A stretch of DNA of 64,000 nt. Origin: Bradyrhizobium sp. C9 (lineage in GTDB: Bacteria > Pseudomonadota > Alphaproteobacteria > Rhizobiales > Xanthobacteraceae). Within the stretch, counting starts at the first letter, position 1; every line of letters starts with the position of its first letter. The position numbers and the translations under genes are program-made. Below the pieces are notes generated by a model. The model was not told the DNA's origin. It made no database searches and saw only the letters and a list, made by a program, of their open reading frames with translations. The DNA lies in contig NZ_NWTG01000003.1 of assembly GCF_002532045.1 (NCBI RefSeq), positions 124,001 to 188,000 on the forward strand. The letters run 5' to 3'. Positions 17,393-27,791 of this stretch are shown here, piece by piece.

Positions 17393-18505
17393 TCAGGCCG
17401 CAGCCTGTTCGATCGGAGAGAAGGGGAGCCCGAGACTCTCGGCAACCGCCTTGTAAGTCAGCCGGCCCCGATGGACATTGAGGCCCGCGCGCAGGTGCGG
17501 ATTATCGAGCACGGCGGAAAAGCCCTTGTTGGCCAGAGCCAAACCAAACGGCAGCGTGGCGTTGTTCAGTGCCTGGCTCGAGGTTAGCGGCACAGCGCCG
17601 GGCATATTCGCGACGCAGTAGTGAATGATGCCATCCACTTCGTAAGTTGGATCAGCGTGAGTGGTTGGGTGCGATGTCTCAAAGCAGCCGCCTTGATCGA
17701 TAGCGACATCGACGATGACCGCCCTTTTGCGCATTGAGCTCAGCATGCTCCGGCGGACCAGCTTCGGCGCGCTCGCTCCTGGAACGAGCACCGCACCAAT
17801 GACCACATCGGCCGCAAATACCTCCTCCTCCACGGATTCGATGGTGGAAAATCTGGTACGAACGCGCCCTTCGAATAGCTCGTCCAACTCGCGGAGCCGG
17901 GGTATCGAACGGTCGATGATGGTGACCTCCGCGCCCAAACCGACCGCCATGCGTGCGGCGTGCGTGCCGACGACGCCGCCTCCGATCACCACGATCCGAG
18001 CCGGCTGAACACCGGGCACTCCACCGATCAACAGCCCTCGTCCGCCTGCACTGCGCTTCAGCGCACTACCCGCAGCTTCGATCGCAAGCCTACCCGCGAC
18101 CTCGCTCATCGGCGCCAGCAGTGGAAGACCACCATGGGCATCAGTTACGGTCTCATAAGCGATCGCGGTGCACCCAGATTTCAGGAGCCCCTTGGCCTGC
18201 TCCGGGTCCGGCGCCAGATGCAGGTAAGTGAAGAGGATCTGGCTCTCCCGCAGCTGGCTCCATTCGGACGGTTGAGGCTCCTTAACCTTTACGATCATCT
18301 CGCTCGATGCAAATACCTCGCCTGCGGAATCGAGAATCGTTGCGCCGGCGGCGCGATAATCGTCATCGGTTGCACCAATGCCGGCGCCGGCATTGGCCTC
18401 GATCATCACGCGGTGGCCCGCTGCCACATATTCGCGGACGGCTCCAGGGGTAAGGCCCACGCGATATTCGTGCGCCTTGATTTCCTTGGGGACTCCGACC
18501 TTCAT
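17393..18505 (-). CDS. ald: Alanine dehydrogenase
   Basis: 370 residues, full length. N-terminal substrate region MKVGVPKEIKAHEYRVGLTP, pyruvate/active-site lysine in KVKEPQPSEW, NAD-binding Rossmann loop VIGGGVVGTHAARMAVGLGA, and DQGGCFETSHPTTHADPTYE near residue 275. The enzyme interconverts alanine with pyruvate plus ammonium using NAD. In rhizobial bacteroids it can turn newly fixed ammonium into alanine that is exported. A ribosome site (AGGGAG) precedes the ATG. The gene stands alone with its own terminator; no divergent AldR-type (Lrp) regulator is next to it. Confidence 0.95.
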   Translation of the reverse strand: MKVGVPKEIKAHEYRVGLTPGAVREYVAAGHRVMIEANAGAGIGATDDDYRAAGATILDSAGEVFASSEMIVKVKEPQPSEWSQLRESQILFTYLHLAPDPEQAKGLLKSGCTAIAYETVTDAHGGLPLLAPMSEVAGRLAIEAAGSALKRSAGGRGLLIGGVPGVQPARIVVIGGGVVGTHAARMAVGLGAEVTIIDRSIPRLRELDELFEGRVRTRFSTIESVEEEVFAADVVIGAVLVPGASAPKLVRRSMLSSMRKRAVIVDVAIDQGGCFETSHPTTHADPTYEVDGIIHYCVANMPGAVPLTSSQALNNATLPFGLALANKGFSAVLDNPHLRAGLNVHRGRLTYKAVAESLGLPFSPIEQAAA

Positions 18506-18710
18506 TTGAACGCTCCCTGCCTAGAGGGGTTTTTTAATCGCAAGAGCGCAACGATATTGCGAGGCCGGCGCCTAAATGGCGCAGGAATTCAGCGATCTTG
18601 GACTAGCTACGCAGGATTTCAAACAAGCAGATGCGAAGCGTATTGAGACGAGCATGCTCGCTGAGCTAATCATCGTTCCCTCATGCTCCCCGCAAATGCG
18701 CGTGGCGTGT

Positions 18711-19757
18711 TCAACAGATCCGAGGCAATTGTTCGCCTGACAACCAATCGACAATTCTTCCGCCGCCAAAACTGGTCGCCACTTGCACAAATTTGTGATC
18801 GTCAGCTACGGCCTCGCCAATATCGGCTGCATCGCATCCGAGCGGATGCCCCTTCATGGCCGCAAGCACGGCATCAGCCACACCAGGCGCGACGATCGCA
18901 ACGAGCTTGCCCTCATTAGCGACATGGATCGGATCAAGCCCAAGGAGTTCGCAGGTTGCCGCAACAGCGGGCTTTACCGGAATGGCCGCTTCCTGCAGAC
19001 GGAACCCGAGGCCAGATTGATGCGCAATCTCGTTGAGGGTGGCGGCAAGACCGCCGCGCGTGGGGTCACGCATCACGTGGATGCCGCGCCCGCCAGCCGC
19101 CACCATGACGGCCACCAAGTCATGCAGCGATGCGGAATCCGAGACGATCTCAACTTGAAGAGCGGCGTTCTGGCGCGTTGACATGATCGCCACCCCATGA
19201 TCGCCAAGGCTGCCCGACACCAGCACACGGTCCCCGATCCTTGCTTTGTCGGCGGACAGATCGAGCCCATCGGCCAGAACCCCGATCCCGGTCGTAGAGA
19301 TGAACAACCCATCCGCCTTGCCGCGCTCGACGACCTTGGTATCCCCAGTGATGATGTAAACGCCGGCACCGCGCGCCGCCGCGCCCATCGACTGCGCAAT
19401 CGTCCTTAGATCCGAAAACCGAAAACCCTCCTCGATGATGAAGCTAGCTGACAGATAGAGCGGACGCGCGCCGGCCATCACGACATCATTGATCGTGCCG
19501 TGCACAGCCAATGACCCGATATTGCCGCCAGGAAAAAACAGTGGCGAGACCACATAGCCGTCGGTCGTCATCACCATCCTGCCTGCCGCAACCTCAAACG
19601 CCGACTGATCATTGCAGCGGGCGAGCCATTCATTACCGAAGGCTTGGTGAAAAAGGCCGGAGATCAATTGTGCCATGGCGCGCCCCCCAGATCCGTGGGA
19701 AAGATCAACGCGTCCGTTCTCGACGTCGAGCTTGCCATGATAATCCTTGACGCTCAT
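18711..19757 (-). CDS. hypE: Hydrogenase maturation protein HypE
   Basis: 348 residues. PurM/AIR-synthase-like ATPase: LSHGSGGRAMAQLI at the start, TGDTKVVERGKADGLF, HVMRDPTRGGLAATLNEIA, and the C-terminal end PRIC, whose last cysteine carries the thiocarbamate that HypE dehydrates to the thiocyanate used for cyanide ligands of the NiFe site. Last gene of the hup-hyp cluster; the start overlaps hypD by 4 bp. Confidence 0.97.
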   Translation of the reverse strand: MSVKDYHGKLDVENGRVDLSHGSGGRAMAQLISGLFHQAFGNEWLARCNDQSAFEVAAGRMVMTTDGYVVSPLFFPGGNIGSLAVHGTINDVVMAGARPLYLSASFIIEEGFRFSDLRTIAQSMGAAARGAGVYIITGDTKVVERGKADGLFISTTGIGVLADGLDLSADKARIGDRVLVSGSLGDHGVAIMSTRQNAALQVEIVSDSASLHDLVAVMVAAGGRGIHVMRDPTRGGLAATLNEIAHQSGLGFRLQEAAIPVKPAVAATCELLGLDPIHVANEGKLVAIVAPGVADAVLAAMKGHPLGCDAADIGEAVADDHKFVQVATSFGGGRIVDWLSGEQLPRIC

Positions 19758-20896
19758 GACAACCGCCTCACCTGATCATCGCGAACTCGGCCGTAGGTCC
19801 AATACGCAGCACAGGCGCCTTCCGAGGAAACCATGCAGGACCCAACGGGTGTTTCCGGCGTGCAGACGGTTCCAAACAGCTTGCAGTCAACCGGCCGCTT
19901 GGCGCCGCGCAGGATCGCGCAGCACTCGCATGCCGGATTGTCGGCGACACGCAGTTCGTGCATCGCAAAGCGCGCCTCGGCATCAAATCCGGCATAAGCC
20001 CGCTTCAGCTTCAGTCCGCTGTTGGGGACGAGCCCAAGCCCTCGCCACTCGAACTGTTCACGCAGTTCGAATACCTGCGAGACCTCGTCCTTGGCGCGAC
20101 GATTGCCTTGGCGCGTCACCGCACGGCTGTATTGGTTCTCCACCTCGTAGCGGCCTTCGTTCACCTGCCGCACCAGCATCAGGATTGCCTGCATCACGTC
20201 GAGCGGTTCAAATCCCGCGATGACGATCGGCTTACCGAATTGTTCCACTAGGGGCTCGTAAGGCTGCGTACCGATGATCGTACTGACATGTGCAGGACCG
20301 ACGAAGCCATCGATTGCGACCCCACCGATGTTGCGCATCTTCGGGTTCTCGAGAATGCTGTGCATCGCAGAGGGCGTAAGCACGTGGTTGCAGAACACGC
20401 TGAGGCCCCTCAGCCGCTTCTTTTCGGCAATCCGGACCATCACCGCCGTCGGGGGCGTCGTGGTCTCAAATCCGATGGCAAAGAAGACCACCTCCCTGGT
20501 TGGCACCTGTTCGGCGAGCCGGATAGCGTCGAGCGTCGAATAGACCATCCGAATGTCTGCGCCGAGCGCTTTGGCGCGCATCAGGGACTGCCCCTGCGAC
20601 CCGGGCGCGCGCATCAGGTCGCCATACACGCACAGAGTGACCTCCGGACGCTCGGCGAGCCGGACCGCCATGTCGATCCGGCTCGCGGGCAGAACGCAGA
20701 CTGGACAACCGGGCCCGTGGATCATGCGAACATTCGCAGGCAACAAATCCTCGAGGCCGTAGCGGGAGATCGCATGAGTGTGCCCGCCGCAGAATTCCAT
20801 GAACCGGTAAGCCCGTCGCGGACCGGCTTCGGCGCCAATCGCCCGCGCGAGCCCCTGTGCGATGGTCTTGTCACGAAATTCATCGGCATATTTCAT
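19754..20896 (-). CDS. hypD: Hydrogenase maturation protein HypD
   Basis: 380 residues from the ATG at 20896 (MKYADEFRDK), which overlaps the hypC stop; the open frame extends 77 codons into hypC and is not used. HypD holds a [4Fe-4S] cluster and the Fe(CN)2CO unit with HypC. Visible motifs: MEFCGGHTHAISRYG, GPGCPVCVLP, FAIGFETTTPPTA, and C-terminal cysteines in NPACECCAILRG and LFGTVCTPETPVGSCMVSSEG. Overlaps hypE by 4 bp. Confidence 0.97.
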   Translation of the reverse strand: MKYADEFRDKTIAQGLARAIGAEAGPRRAYRFMEFCGGHTHAISRYGLEDLLPANVRMIHGPGCPVCVLPASRIDMAVRLAERPEVTLCVYGDLMRAPGSQGQSLMRAKALGADIRMVYSTLDAIRLAEQVPTREVVFFAIGFETTTPPTAVMVRIAEKKRLRGLSVFCNHVLTPSAMHSILENPKMRNIGGVAIDGFVGPAHVSTIIGTQPYEPLVEQFGKPIVIAGFEPLDVMQAILMLVRQVNEGRYEVENQYSRAVTRQGNRRAKDEVSQVFELREQFEWRGLGLVPNSGLKLKRAYAGFDAEARFAMHELRVADNPACECCAILRGAKRPVDCKLFGTVCTPETPVGSCMVSSEGACAAYWTYGRVRDDQVRRLS

Positions 20897-21129
20897 GATC
20901 GGGGTTCCCGCCCTGCACTGCCTAGTTCCTGCAGGAGCTCCAACGTGCGCTTGGCTTCTGTCGGGTCGATCTTGGATAGCGCGTAGCCGACATGGACAAG
21001 AACGTTGTCGCCGACATCGAGCTCCTCGACGAGAGCGATCGATATTTCCAAGCTGACCCCATCGATGGACACGATCGCCATATCGTCGGGAAGAATTTTC
21101 GAAATCTTTGCCGGGACCGAAAGACACAT
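20893..21129 (-). CDS. hypC: Hydrogenase maturation chaperone HypC
   Basis: 78 residues. Starts MCLSVPAKISKI; the cysteine after the initiator Met is the ligand that binds the Fe(CN)2CO unit with HypD and then the large-subunit precursor. Beta-barrel core VSLEISIALVEELDVGDNVL. Start set at the MC dipeptide; upstream codons in frame belong to the end of hypF. Overlaps hypD by 4 bp. The window holds a second HypC-family gene (hupF at 27991), as usual for rhizobial hup clusters. Confidence 0.95.
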   Translation of the reverse strand: MCLSVPAKISKILPDDMAIVSIDGVSLEISIALVEELDVGDNVLVHVGYALSKIDPTEAKRTLELLQELGSAGREPRS

Positions 21130-21130
21130 A

Positions 21131-23389
21131 TCAGGTTGCTCCTTCCAGGGCTGACGACTGTTCGGCAGTCTGCAGAGCGGCAACCCAGGCCTGACCAAGG
21201 CTCAAACCACCATCGTTGGGCGGCAGTTTCCGTGGCACCAGCGGGTTGAGGCCTGCGCTGCAGCAACCGCGCTCAATTTCATCCGCCAGCACCGCGTTCA
21301 GAAAACAGCCGCCGCTTAGAACGATGGTATTGACGCCGGTTCTCCGCGCAGCGCGCCTGACCCAGTCGATGCAGGCGACGGCAAAGGTGCCATGAAACAG
21401 CCCGGCTCCGTCCGCGGCGTCGATGTTGTCTGCAATCAACCGCGAAAACAGCGGGCGAAGCGACAGCACGTCGCGGTCGATGGTCCAGCCCGCTTCGAGA
21501 ATTGCAGTCCGCCGTACCAACGCCTCGAGCTTCATCGCGGCCTCGCCCTCATAACTCTGCAAACTTGCAACCCCCAGCAGCGCCGCCGCGGCATCGAATA
21601 ACCGGCCCGCGCTGGTCGTCGTGGCTCCGCCCGCTTGATCGAGCAATGCTGACACACGCCCAGCCTGCCGCTGCGCAGCAAAGCGAGGCGCGATTTCATG
21701 ACCCCGGCCGAGCGCCTGCAATACTGCGCTTGCCATACGCCACGGCTCGCGGGCTGCGCGATCGCCGCCAGGCATTTGCAGGGGCGCGAGATGCCCGATG
21801 CGTCGAAACCTCGTTCCTTCGCACAATAATAGCTCGCCACCCCAGTTACCGCCGTCGGAACCGAAGCCATGGCCGTCGAGCACCAAGGCAAGCGCAGGTC
21901 CGGCGTGCCCGTGCTCAGCGATGACAGCGGCAGCGTGGGCGTGGTGATGCTGGACGGCGACAAGCGCCCGGCCGCTTGCTTGCGCAAACCGGGTCGACGC
22001 CATATCGGGATGCATATCATGGGCAATGACGACAGGCTCCACATCAAGGGTCGATGTGAGGTGGTGGATCGTCTGCTCGAACACACAGATCCCTTCGGCC
22101 GTATCAAGATCGCCAATATGCTGGGAGACGAAGGCTTCGTTGCCCCGCGTGATGGTGACGGTTGACTTCAGGGCGCCGCCGACGGCGAGCACGACCGGCA
22201 CAGACCTCGCAAGCCGGATCGGTTCGGGAACATAGCCACGTGCCCGGCGAACGAACTGAGGCCGGCTGGCCACCACCGACAGCACGGTGTCATCGGCGCG
22301 CGTCAGGATATCTCGATCATGGGTCACGACAAGGTCGGCAATCCCCTTGAGCCGCCGCAGCGCCTGCGCGTTGTCGATCACGAGCGGTTCGCCGCAAGAA
22401 TTGGCGCTGGTTGCGACGATGACCGGGGCTGCCCCCGCAAGCCATGTTCCTGTCGAGTGAAGCGCATGAAAGATGAGGTGATGCAGTGGCGCTACCGGCA
22501 ACATGACACCTACGCGCGATAAGCCAGGAGCCGTCGCGGGCGCCAAATCATTGCGCGAAGTTAAAAGCACGATGGGACGTGCTACGGATTCGAGCAGCGC
22601 AAGCTCTGCCGCGTTCGCTTCCGCGATTTCGTTGACACGCTCTATGGAACCGACCATGACCGCGAACGGCTTCTGGGGGCGCTGCTTTCTGCTGCGCAAA
22701 CGCTGCACGGCGTCCTGGTTGCGCGCATCGCAAAGCAGCTGATACCCGCCGAGCCCCTTTATTGCCACGATTTGGCCGCCGGCAATCGCCGCAGCAATGG
22801 CGTTGACCCCATGGCTAAGCCGAGGACCGCATATCGGACACGCGATCGCCTCCGCGCGAAACCTGCGGCTCGCTGGATCGGCATATTCGGCCGCGCAGGC
22901 GGCACACAGCCTGAAAGCCTTCATGACCGTGTTGCGGCGATCATACGGAAGCTGTTCGGCGATCGTGTAGCGCGGGCCGCAATGGGAGCAGCTGACGAAG
23001 GGATAAAGGTAATGGCGATTTTCTGGATCGAATAGCTCGCCCAGGCATTGCCGGCAGGTCGCGGCATCGGCAACGATCCGAGTTGACAACCTGCCGCCTT
23101 CGCTCGTGTGAATCGAAAAATCTTGTGCCGCGAGCGCCCCGGTCCGCTGAACGCAGATGTGGTCGATACGTGCAAGTGGAGGCGGCTCGAGCGGCAAAGC
23201 AGCGACAAACTCGGACGCCCGGTTACCCTCGACTTCGATTGTGACGCCCTCGGGGCCATTGACGACGAATCCCGCCAATCCGTATCGCCTGGCAAGGCCA
23301 TAGACGTAGGGGCGAAAGCCGACTCCTTGCACGGCCCCGCTCACGCGCACGCGCAGCCGTGTTCGGTCGCAGATGGCGGCGGCGCTCAT
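21131..23389 (-). CDS. hypF: Carbamoyltransferase HypF
   Basis: 752 residues. Domain order: acylphosphatase-like ([17 protein letters not shown], residues about 15-90), two zinc-finger pairs (CRQC...CSHCGP near 112-140 and CAAC...CPICGP near 160-190), YrdC-like nucleotide-binding domain (about 200-380), and the Kae1-like carbamoyltransferase with HHHAHA near 480. HypF makes carbamoyl-AMP from carbamoyl phosphate and loads HypE, giving the CN ligands of the NiFe centre. Overlaps hypB by 4 bp; hypC follows within 1 bp. Intact. Confidence 0.96.
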   Translation of the reverse strand: MSAAAICDRTRLRVRVSGAVQGVGFRPYVYGLARRYGLAGFVVNGPEGVTIEVEGNRASEFVAALPLEPPPLARIDHICVQRTGALAAQDFSIHTSEGGRLSTRIVADAATCRQCLGELFDPENRHYLYPFVSCSHCGPRYTIAEQLPYDRRNTVMKAFRLCAACAAEYADPASRRFRAEAIACPICGPRLSHGVNAIAAAIAGGQIVAIKGLGGYQLLCDARNQDAVQRLRSRKQRPQKPFAVMVGSIERVNEIAEANAAELALLESVARPIVLLTSRNDLAPATAPGLSRVGVMLPVAPLHHLIFHALHSTGTWLAGAAPVIVATSANSCGEPLVIDNAQALRRLKGIADLVVTHDRDILTRADDTVLSVVASRPQFVRRARGYVPEPIRLARSVPVVLAVGGALKSTVTITRGNEAFVSQHIGDLDTAEGICVFEQTIHHLTSTLDVEPVVIAHDMHPDMASTRFAQASGRALVAVQHHHAHAAAVIAEHGHAGPALALVLDGHGFGSDGGNWGGELLLCEGTRFRRIGHLAPLQMPGGDRAAREPWRMASAVLQALGRGHEIAPRFAAQRQAGRVSALLDQAGGATTTSAGRLFDAAAALLGVASLQSYEGEAAMKLEALVRRTAILEAGWTIDRDVLSLRPLFSRLIADNIDAADGAGLFHGTFAVACIDWVRRAARRTGVNTIVLSGGCFLNAVLADEIERGCCSAGLNPLVPRKLPPNDGGLSLGQAWVAALQTAEQSSALEGAT

Positions 23390-24345
23390 CGCCTGGTGTC
23401 CTCCAAGGCGCGCCTTTGATGCGCTGCCTGCTCATCGATCCAACCGTAGAGTGAGCCAAAACCCTCGCCGGTCCGCGCCGAGACCGTGAGCACTTCGATC
23501 TTGGGATTGACGCGTCTTGCGTATTCGACGGTCCTGCCCAAATCGAACTCAAGCAGCGATGCCAGATCAATCTTGTTGATCAGCATGAGCGAAGAAGCGG
23601 CAAACATATCCGGATATTTGAGCGGCTTGTCTTCGCCTTCGGTGGTCGACAACACCACGATCTTGCAGGCCTCGCCTAGATCGAAGGCAGCGGGACAGAC
23701 CAGATTGCCGACGTTCTCGATGAAGAGAATACCGCGCGTGAGCGGCGGCAAGCGGCGATAGGCCTCACCAATCATGGCAGCATCGAGATGACAACACTTG
23801 CCGGTATTGACTTGAATAGCTGGCACGCCGGCCGAGCGAATGCGTTCGGCATCGTTCGAGGTCTGCTGATCGCCCTCGATGACCCCGATCGTCCAGCTGC
23901 GCTTGAGCTCGGACACGGCGCGGACCAACAGCGAGGTCTTGCCTGCACCAGGACTGGACATAAGATTAAATACGAGCAGTTCGTGGGCCATGAAGAGGGC
24001 GCGGTTTTCCGCCGCGATCCTGTTATTCTTGCCAAGGATGTCGCGCCCGACCTGAATGATATGCTCGCAGCTCTTACCCGCGACCTTCAATGCAGCCGGG
24101 TCGGCGCCGCGGCTCACAAACGCCTGCCCATCATGCGCCTGATGATGGCCAAGATGATGAGGGTGATCATGGCCATGGCCGGCATGGTGTGAATGCTGCA
24201 GGCCCTGGTCGCCATGCAGATGCACCTCATGGCGATCGCAATTGTCCTGCACATCGGGACGGCCGCGAACGCGACCTTGCGCATCATGCACTTCGGCGCG
24301 TTCAGTTGAAGACGCCTGTCCGCTGCAGCCGCATACGCTACACAT
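23386..24345 (-). CDS. hypB: Nickel-delivery GTPase HypB
   Basis: 319 residues from MCSVCGCSG, the high-affinity nickel-binding start of HypB. Residues about 35-85 form a histidine-rich stretch ([19 protein letters not shown]) able to store nickel, as in rhizobial HypB. The GTPase domain has the P-loop [12 protein letters not shown], then [17 protein letters not shown] metal-site residues, and NKIDLAS. HypB puts Ni into the hydrogenase large subunit with HypA. The start overlaps the hypA stop by one base (TGATG). Confidence 0.96.
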   Translation of the reverse strand: MCSVCGCSGQASSTERAEVHDAQGRVRGRPDVQDNCDRHEVHLHGDQGLQHSHHAGHGHDHPHHLGHHQAHDGQAFVSRGADPAALKVAGKSCEHIIQVGRDILGKNNRIAAENRALFMAHELLVFNLMSSPGAGKTSLLVRAVSELKRSWTIGVIEGDQQTSNDAERIRSAGVPAIQVNTGKCCHLDAAMIGEAYRRLPPLTRGILFIENVGNLVCPAAFDLGEACKIVVLSTTEGEDKPLKYPDMFAASSLMLINKIDLASLLEFDLGRTVEYARRVNPKIEVLTVSARTGEGFGSLYGWIDEQAAHQRRALEDTRR

Positions 24346-24686
24346 CAATCGATCTCCAGCTCTTTCACTCGCATCTCCTCGCCTGCTGTTACCTGCAACT
24401 GATAGCTGCCGCAGCATGGACAGCACTCATCGCGCCGTGCAATCTCGATGCTCTTCGAACAGGTCATGCACCAGGCCACGCCGGGACATTCGATGATTCT
24501 AACAGCCGCGCCCTCGGCAATGGTCCGCGTTGCAACGACAGCAAAGCAGAACCTGATCGCTTCAGGCGCAACATGGCTCAACGCCCCGATCTCCAGACAG
24601 ACGCTCCGCACCTGGGAAAACGATCGGCGATGCGCCTCCTCCTCGACGATTTCGACGATGCTTTGACAAAGCGCCATTTCATGCAT
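24345..24686 (-). CDS. hypA: Nickel chaperone HypA
   Basis: 113 residues. Begins [18 protein letters not shown], where the N-terminal amine, His2 and neighbouring residues bind Ni. Zinc site: WCMTC and CCPCCG near residues 72-95. HypA passes nickel to the large subunit with HypB. Start chosen at the MHEM motif; it overlaps the end of hupK by 8 bp, and its stop overlaps hypB. Confidence 0.95.
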   Translation of the reverse strand: MHEMALCQSIVEIVEEEAHRRSFSQVRSVCLEIGALSHVAPEAIRFCFAVVATRTIAEGAAVRIIECPGVAWCMTCSKSIEIARRDECCPCCGSYQLQVTAGEEMRVKELEID

Positions 24687-25770
24687 CGTCAACTTTGCGA
24701 AACTTGAGTGTGAATCCGACGCAGGGATCAAGCGATTCAATCACCGCACGAACCGCTTTCTGATGTCGTCTCGTCGTCAGCCCCGCGCCCTGCAGATTCC
24801 GGACAAGTGGTCCGCGCCAATGGAAATTCCATTCCGTCGGCGCAAGACATTCGAAGCGGGATATCTGGCCCTGAGGATCAAGCTCGACCGCGTGATAGAG
24901 CCGGCCCCTGGCGCATTCGATCGCGGCCGCTCCTCGTCCAGGACCTAACCTGTAGCTTTCGATGATCCCAGGCTCGGCCGATTCGATATGAGCACCGGAC
25001 TTGAGCCAATCGCATAGCTGCCGGATTTCTGCAATTCTGGCCTTCAGCCGCGCGACCGCACCCGACCGACCCAGCCAGAGCCGATCACGCGTCATTTGGC
25101 GCGCCCATGGACCCGTCTCGGGCGCATGCCCACCAAGATCGGGACAATGGCAAAATGTCGGGTCATCGCCGAGCAGCCGTTCAGTGATGTTGCGGTCGTC
25201 GGCAACGGACAGGAACGAGTGCGCGATCGAGATGGACCTCAGGTCGACTTCGTCAAGCGCTGCAATGCAAAGCGCGAACGGGCTACCGGGCCTCGGCGCG
25301 CCATCTTCATCCGGCATGCCGAGTGCCGCGAGCGAAGCCACAATCTGCGCTATAGCCTCACGCCGAATAGAGCCGCGTGCTGGCCGTGCGCCGCCCACAA
25401 GCATTGACAGTCCTCGTATGAGGGACCGGATCGCCGCCGCACTGACATTCGGCGTAGGAAACCCGACCAAGAGGCCCCGCAGCAATTCTGAGATGCGCTC
25501 GGCAACGACCAAGAGCATACGACGCTGTGTCGTCGCGAGGATGATCTTTTCGTCACGTGCCGCCTCGATCGCGGACAGCAATGCGGTTTGTTGCGCAGCG
25601 GCACATACTGGGAAGAGATGCGGCAGCGCCTTGAGCAACGCCGAGGCCGGTTTGCCGGCGAACAGCCGTGCCAGTGGCGGCCGGGCTCGCGGCAGGATCT
25701 CGACCGCGGCGATGACGTCGGCAGCAAGCGATATGGTGACATCGATTTTGTTGCGAGCGACGAGGCTCAT
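24679..25770 (-). CDS. hupK: Hydrogenase assembly protein HupK
   Basis: 363 residues from the ATG at 25770 (GGAGCGG upstream). HupK proteins look like a worn hydrogenase large subunit: here the C-terminal VIESLDPCVGFTL mirrors the large-subunit DPCxxC motif but keeps one cysteine, and LAPTEWNFHWRGPLV precedes it. They are thought to act as a scaffold or chaperone during NiFe-centre insertion into HupL. The start overlaps the stop of the hupJ frame as ATGA, so coupling to hupJ translation is built in even though hupJ looks frameshifted. Confidence 0.88.
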   Translation of the reverse strand: MSLVARNKIDVTISLAADVIAAVEILPRARPPLARLFAGKPASALLKALPHLFPVCAAAQQTALLSAIEAARDEKIILATTQRRMLLVVAERISELLRGLLVGFPTPNVSAAAIRSLIRGLSMLVGGARPARGSIRREAIAQIVASLAALGMPDEDGAPRPGSPFALCIAALDEVDLRSISIAHSFLSVADDRNITERLLGDDPTFCHCPDLGGHAPETGPWARQMTRDRLWLGRSGAVARLKARIAEIRQLCDWLKSGAHIESAEPGIIESYRLGPGRGAAAIECARGRLYHAVELDPQGQISRFECLAPTEWNFHWRGPLVRNLQGAGLTTRRHQKAVRAVIESLDPCVGFTLKFRKVDDA

Positions 25771-26230
25771 GCGCACCGCTCCGTCATCATCTCGCGCAAG
25801 AAATGCCAGCGGTCGATCGGACAGAGACGTGGCGCTTCGGTATGATTTAGCGCTCGGCGGTTGGGCGGCCACATCGTGGCAAGGACCGCTGCTTCGGCGC
25901 GGGCGCCACCCATGTCGTTGCGTGAGATCGCCGAAAGCAGGGAGCAACAGGCAATCGAGCCCAATGATGCGATTTCGCTGCCACCAAGCTCAATGTTGCG
26001 GAATCGAACTCGCAAGCGCAGGTTCGATTTCGGTCCAGCATGCCGTTGGCGGTTGCTCTTGCGCAAGAAGGCGACCAACTTCATGGCCCAAGGCGCGCCC
26101 ATCATGCTAACGGGCCCTGCCCTCTGCACGTGCGAAACCCCGATCGCTTGGACCCTGAACACGGATCGTTCAAGGTCGGTCGCGTGCGCACGGCTCGACC
26201 GGCGATATCGCAGTCGGCTGCTACGAGCAT
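25767..26230 (-). pseudogene. hupJ: hupJ (HybE family), frameshifted
   Basis: The 3' part (25767-26162) reads FRVQAIGVSHVQRAG, GAPWAMKLVAFL and SIACCSLLSAISRND, which lines up with HybE-family proteins (E. coli HybE has ITPWMLSAVIF and YLSCSLMSPL at nearly the same spacing). The matching N-terminal segment, MLVAADCDIAGRAVRTRP followed by TLND, is in another frame further upstream. The frames meet near 26160, in the codons for the Asn-Pro-x-x-x-Val region. So an indel appears to split the gene. Translation could still start at the GTG at 26162, giving a 131-residue product without the first 35 or so residues. HupJ is a hydrogenase assembly chaperone. It could also be a sequencing error. Confidence 0.6.
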
Positions 26231-26244
26231 CTCCTCAGGTGCCG

Positions 26245-26484
26245 ACACATCGGGGTTCTTGCTCCTGCGAAGGTCCTGTTCGCGCTCAAGCATCATTTTC
26301 AACCGACCCGAAGCCGGACATCGACGTGCGAAAGCCGAAGACGCTTTCAATTTTTGGGACGCAACGCACTCGCGCAGCAGTCTGTGTCGCCATCGCTCTC
26401 TGGTCGATTGTGCACGATCCAGCCAACGCCACGTCGGGCGCCGTCCGTGAGAACCGGCCGAATGCCAAATATTCTCCAAGTTCT
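26245..26484 (-). pseudogene. Decayed stretch in the hupI (rubredoxin) position
   Basis: The order hupH-hupI-hupJ-hupK would place a rubredoxin of about 70 residues here. No frame carries the two C-x2-C pairs of a rubredoxin. One frame holds ASSAFARRCPASGRLKMML, which could be a worn version of the second rubredoxin knuckle (LPxxWxCPxC), and a different frame starts EYLAFGRFSRTA, perhaps a worn YLGxxSR start. I therefore call it a probable remnant, with low certainty. Confidence 0.35.
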
Positions 26485-27348
26485 TCACGTGACGTAAGCC
26501 TTCATGATTTCCTGCAGGCGTTCGGCGGAATCCTCGAAATCCTCGTCGGCAGCCAACGCAACAATTGGCACGCCGCCGATCTCAAGCGTATCCAGGATGA
26601 TGTTGTCGATAGAATTGAAGAACTGCACCGACCACACATTCCGTGTCGCAGTCGCCTGCACTCGGCATGCGCCGTAGCCGCGAAAGACGAGCTGGACCGG
26701 ACCATTGCCCACGCTTTGCTGGAGAAACGCCAGGTCGATGTCGTTCATCGGCAAAAGGGTGAGATTGATGACATGCGTGCGCATGCCAGGCCGCCAGGCG
26801 CGGGCCCGCTCGCGTGTTTCGGCGAGCACCGGCAGCACGTTCATCGCCCCATCCGGCGCGGTGCCGATCGCCAGATCGGTCGACGTCAGGTCCGTTGCGG
26901 CGCGCTGCACGATCTGCGGGATCGCCCCGACTTCAACATATTCGTGTGCCGGATCCGTCCCGATGCGCACGCGCCAGATTCCCGCAAGTACGGACTCCTG
27001 GATTTCCGCCTGAGAGCCATCTGGCAGCGCAACGACGCCGGCGACCTCGCCTTCTCCAAGCACTTCGGCAATCAGGTTGCGCTCGAGATCATTGAGATTC
27101 GAAAGCCTGTACAGTTGCGTGCGTGCGCTACTCTTCTGGCCACGAGCGGCGGCAGCTGTGTTCGATAGCAGCGTGATGGCATTCGGACAGTTTTTTGCAA
27201 GCTCGTCGGCATCGCGCCAAGCGCGCCTGGCCAGCGTCGCCACAGCCGTTGGCTCGCTATGGACGATGTCGCGACTATCCGCATTCACGGGAAACCCGCC
27301 CACCGCCGCAGCGGCGGCTTCGTATCGAATACGCGCCGCCGTTTTCAT
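26485..27348 (-). CDS. hupH: Hydrogenase expression/formation protein HupH
   Basis: 287 residues, HupH/HyaF family. Typical pieces: [62 protein letters not shown] and [20 protein letters not shown]. The family takes part in maturation of the hydrogenase small subunit or its Fe-S clusters; the precise step is not settled. The ATG overlaps the stop of the preceding ORF (ATGA). No membrane segments. Intact, unlike its downstream neighbours. Confidence 0.92.
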   Translation of the reverse strand: MKTAARIRYEAAAAAVGGFPVNADSRDIVHSEPTAVATLARRAWRDADELAKNCPNAITLLSNTAAAARGQKSSARTQLYRLSNLNDLERNLIAEVLGEGEVAGVVALPDGSQAEIQESVLAGIWRVRIGTDPAHEYVEVGAIPQIVQRAATDLTSTDLAIGTAPDGAMNVLPVLAETRERARAWRPGMRTHVINLTLLPMNDIDLAFLQQSVGNGPVQLVFRGYGACRVQATATRNVWSVQFFNSIDNIILDTLEIGGVPIVALAADEDFEDSAERLQEIMKAYVT

Positions 27349-27791
27349 GATGCGAAGTTCCGTGGGGCTCGCCGAGAGGCAATGCTATCGGCGGTGCAGT
27401 CGCCGCCGGCGTGTGGTCCGACGATCGGTGCCGAGATGCGGTCGACCTTGACCAAACGGATCTGGCTCTTGCCGACCCGGCGCAGTGTGCCGCGCTGATG
27501 GCACTCGATCTGCGTCGGCGGGCCACGCAGGCCGAGCCGCCCACCCAGCTCGCTACCGGCGCCGCGCGCGGTTGCGCCCCCTTGCATGGGCCGCCGGTGC
27601 GCCTTGATCTGTTCAGAAAGCGCGTTTGCGACGTGGTTGGCCCACAGCGAATTTACGGGACCCGCTGCCGACAGCAGCTCCACGCCCCAACTCCCGGGAT
27701 CCTGCGCGGTCAGATGTGCACCGGCGTTCGCTCTCGCTACCTCGGACAGAGCGGGCCGCGCCAAATCATGCTGCGCCGGCTGGAATTTCAT
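27345..27791 (-). CDS. Unrecognised ORF in the hupG position
   Basis: 148 codons, starting with a fair ribosome site (GAAAGGCG) and ending in an ATGA overlap with hupH, so it is probably translated. In related clusters this slot holds hupG, a thioredoxin-fold HyaE-type chaperone of about 140 residues. I cannot see the HyaE pattern (an acidic VxxxLPEL helix and FPxLVF strand) in this frame or the two others. The product is rich in Arg, Ala and Gly with no domain I know. It may be a frameshifted or replaced hupG; the 200 bp before it also hold no gene. Confidence 0.45.
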   Translation of the reverse strand: MKFQPAQHDLARPALSEVARANAGAHLTAQDPGSWGVELLSAAGPVNSLWANHVANALSEQIKAHRRPMQGGATARGAGSELGGRLGLRGPPTQIECHQRGTLRRVGKSQIRLVKVDRISAPIVGPHAGGDCTADSIASRRAPRNFAS

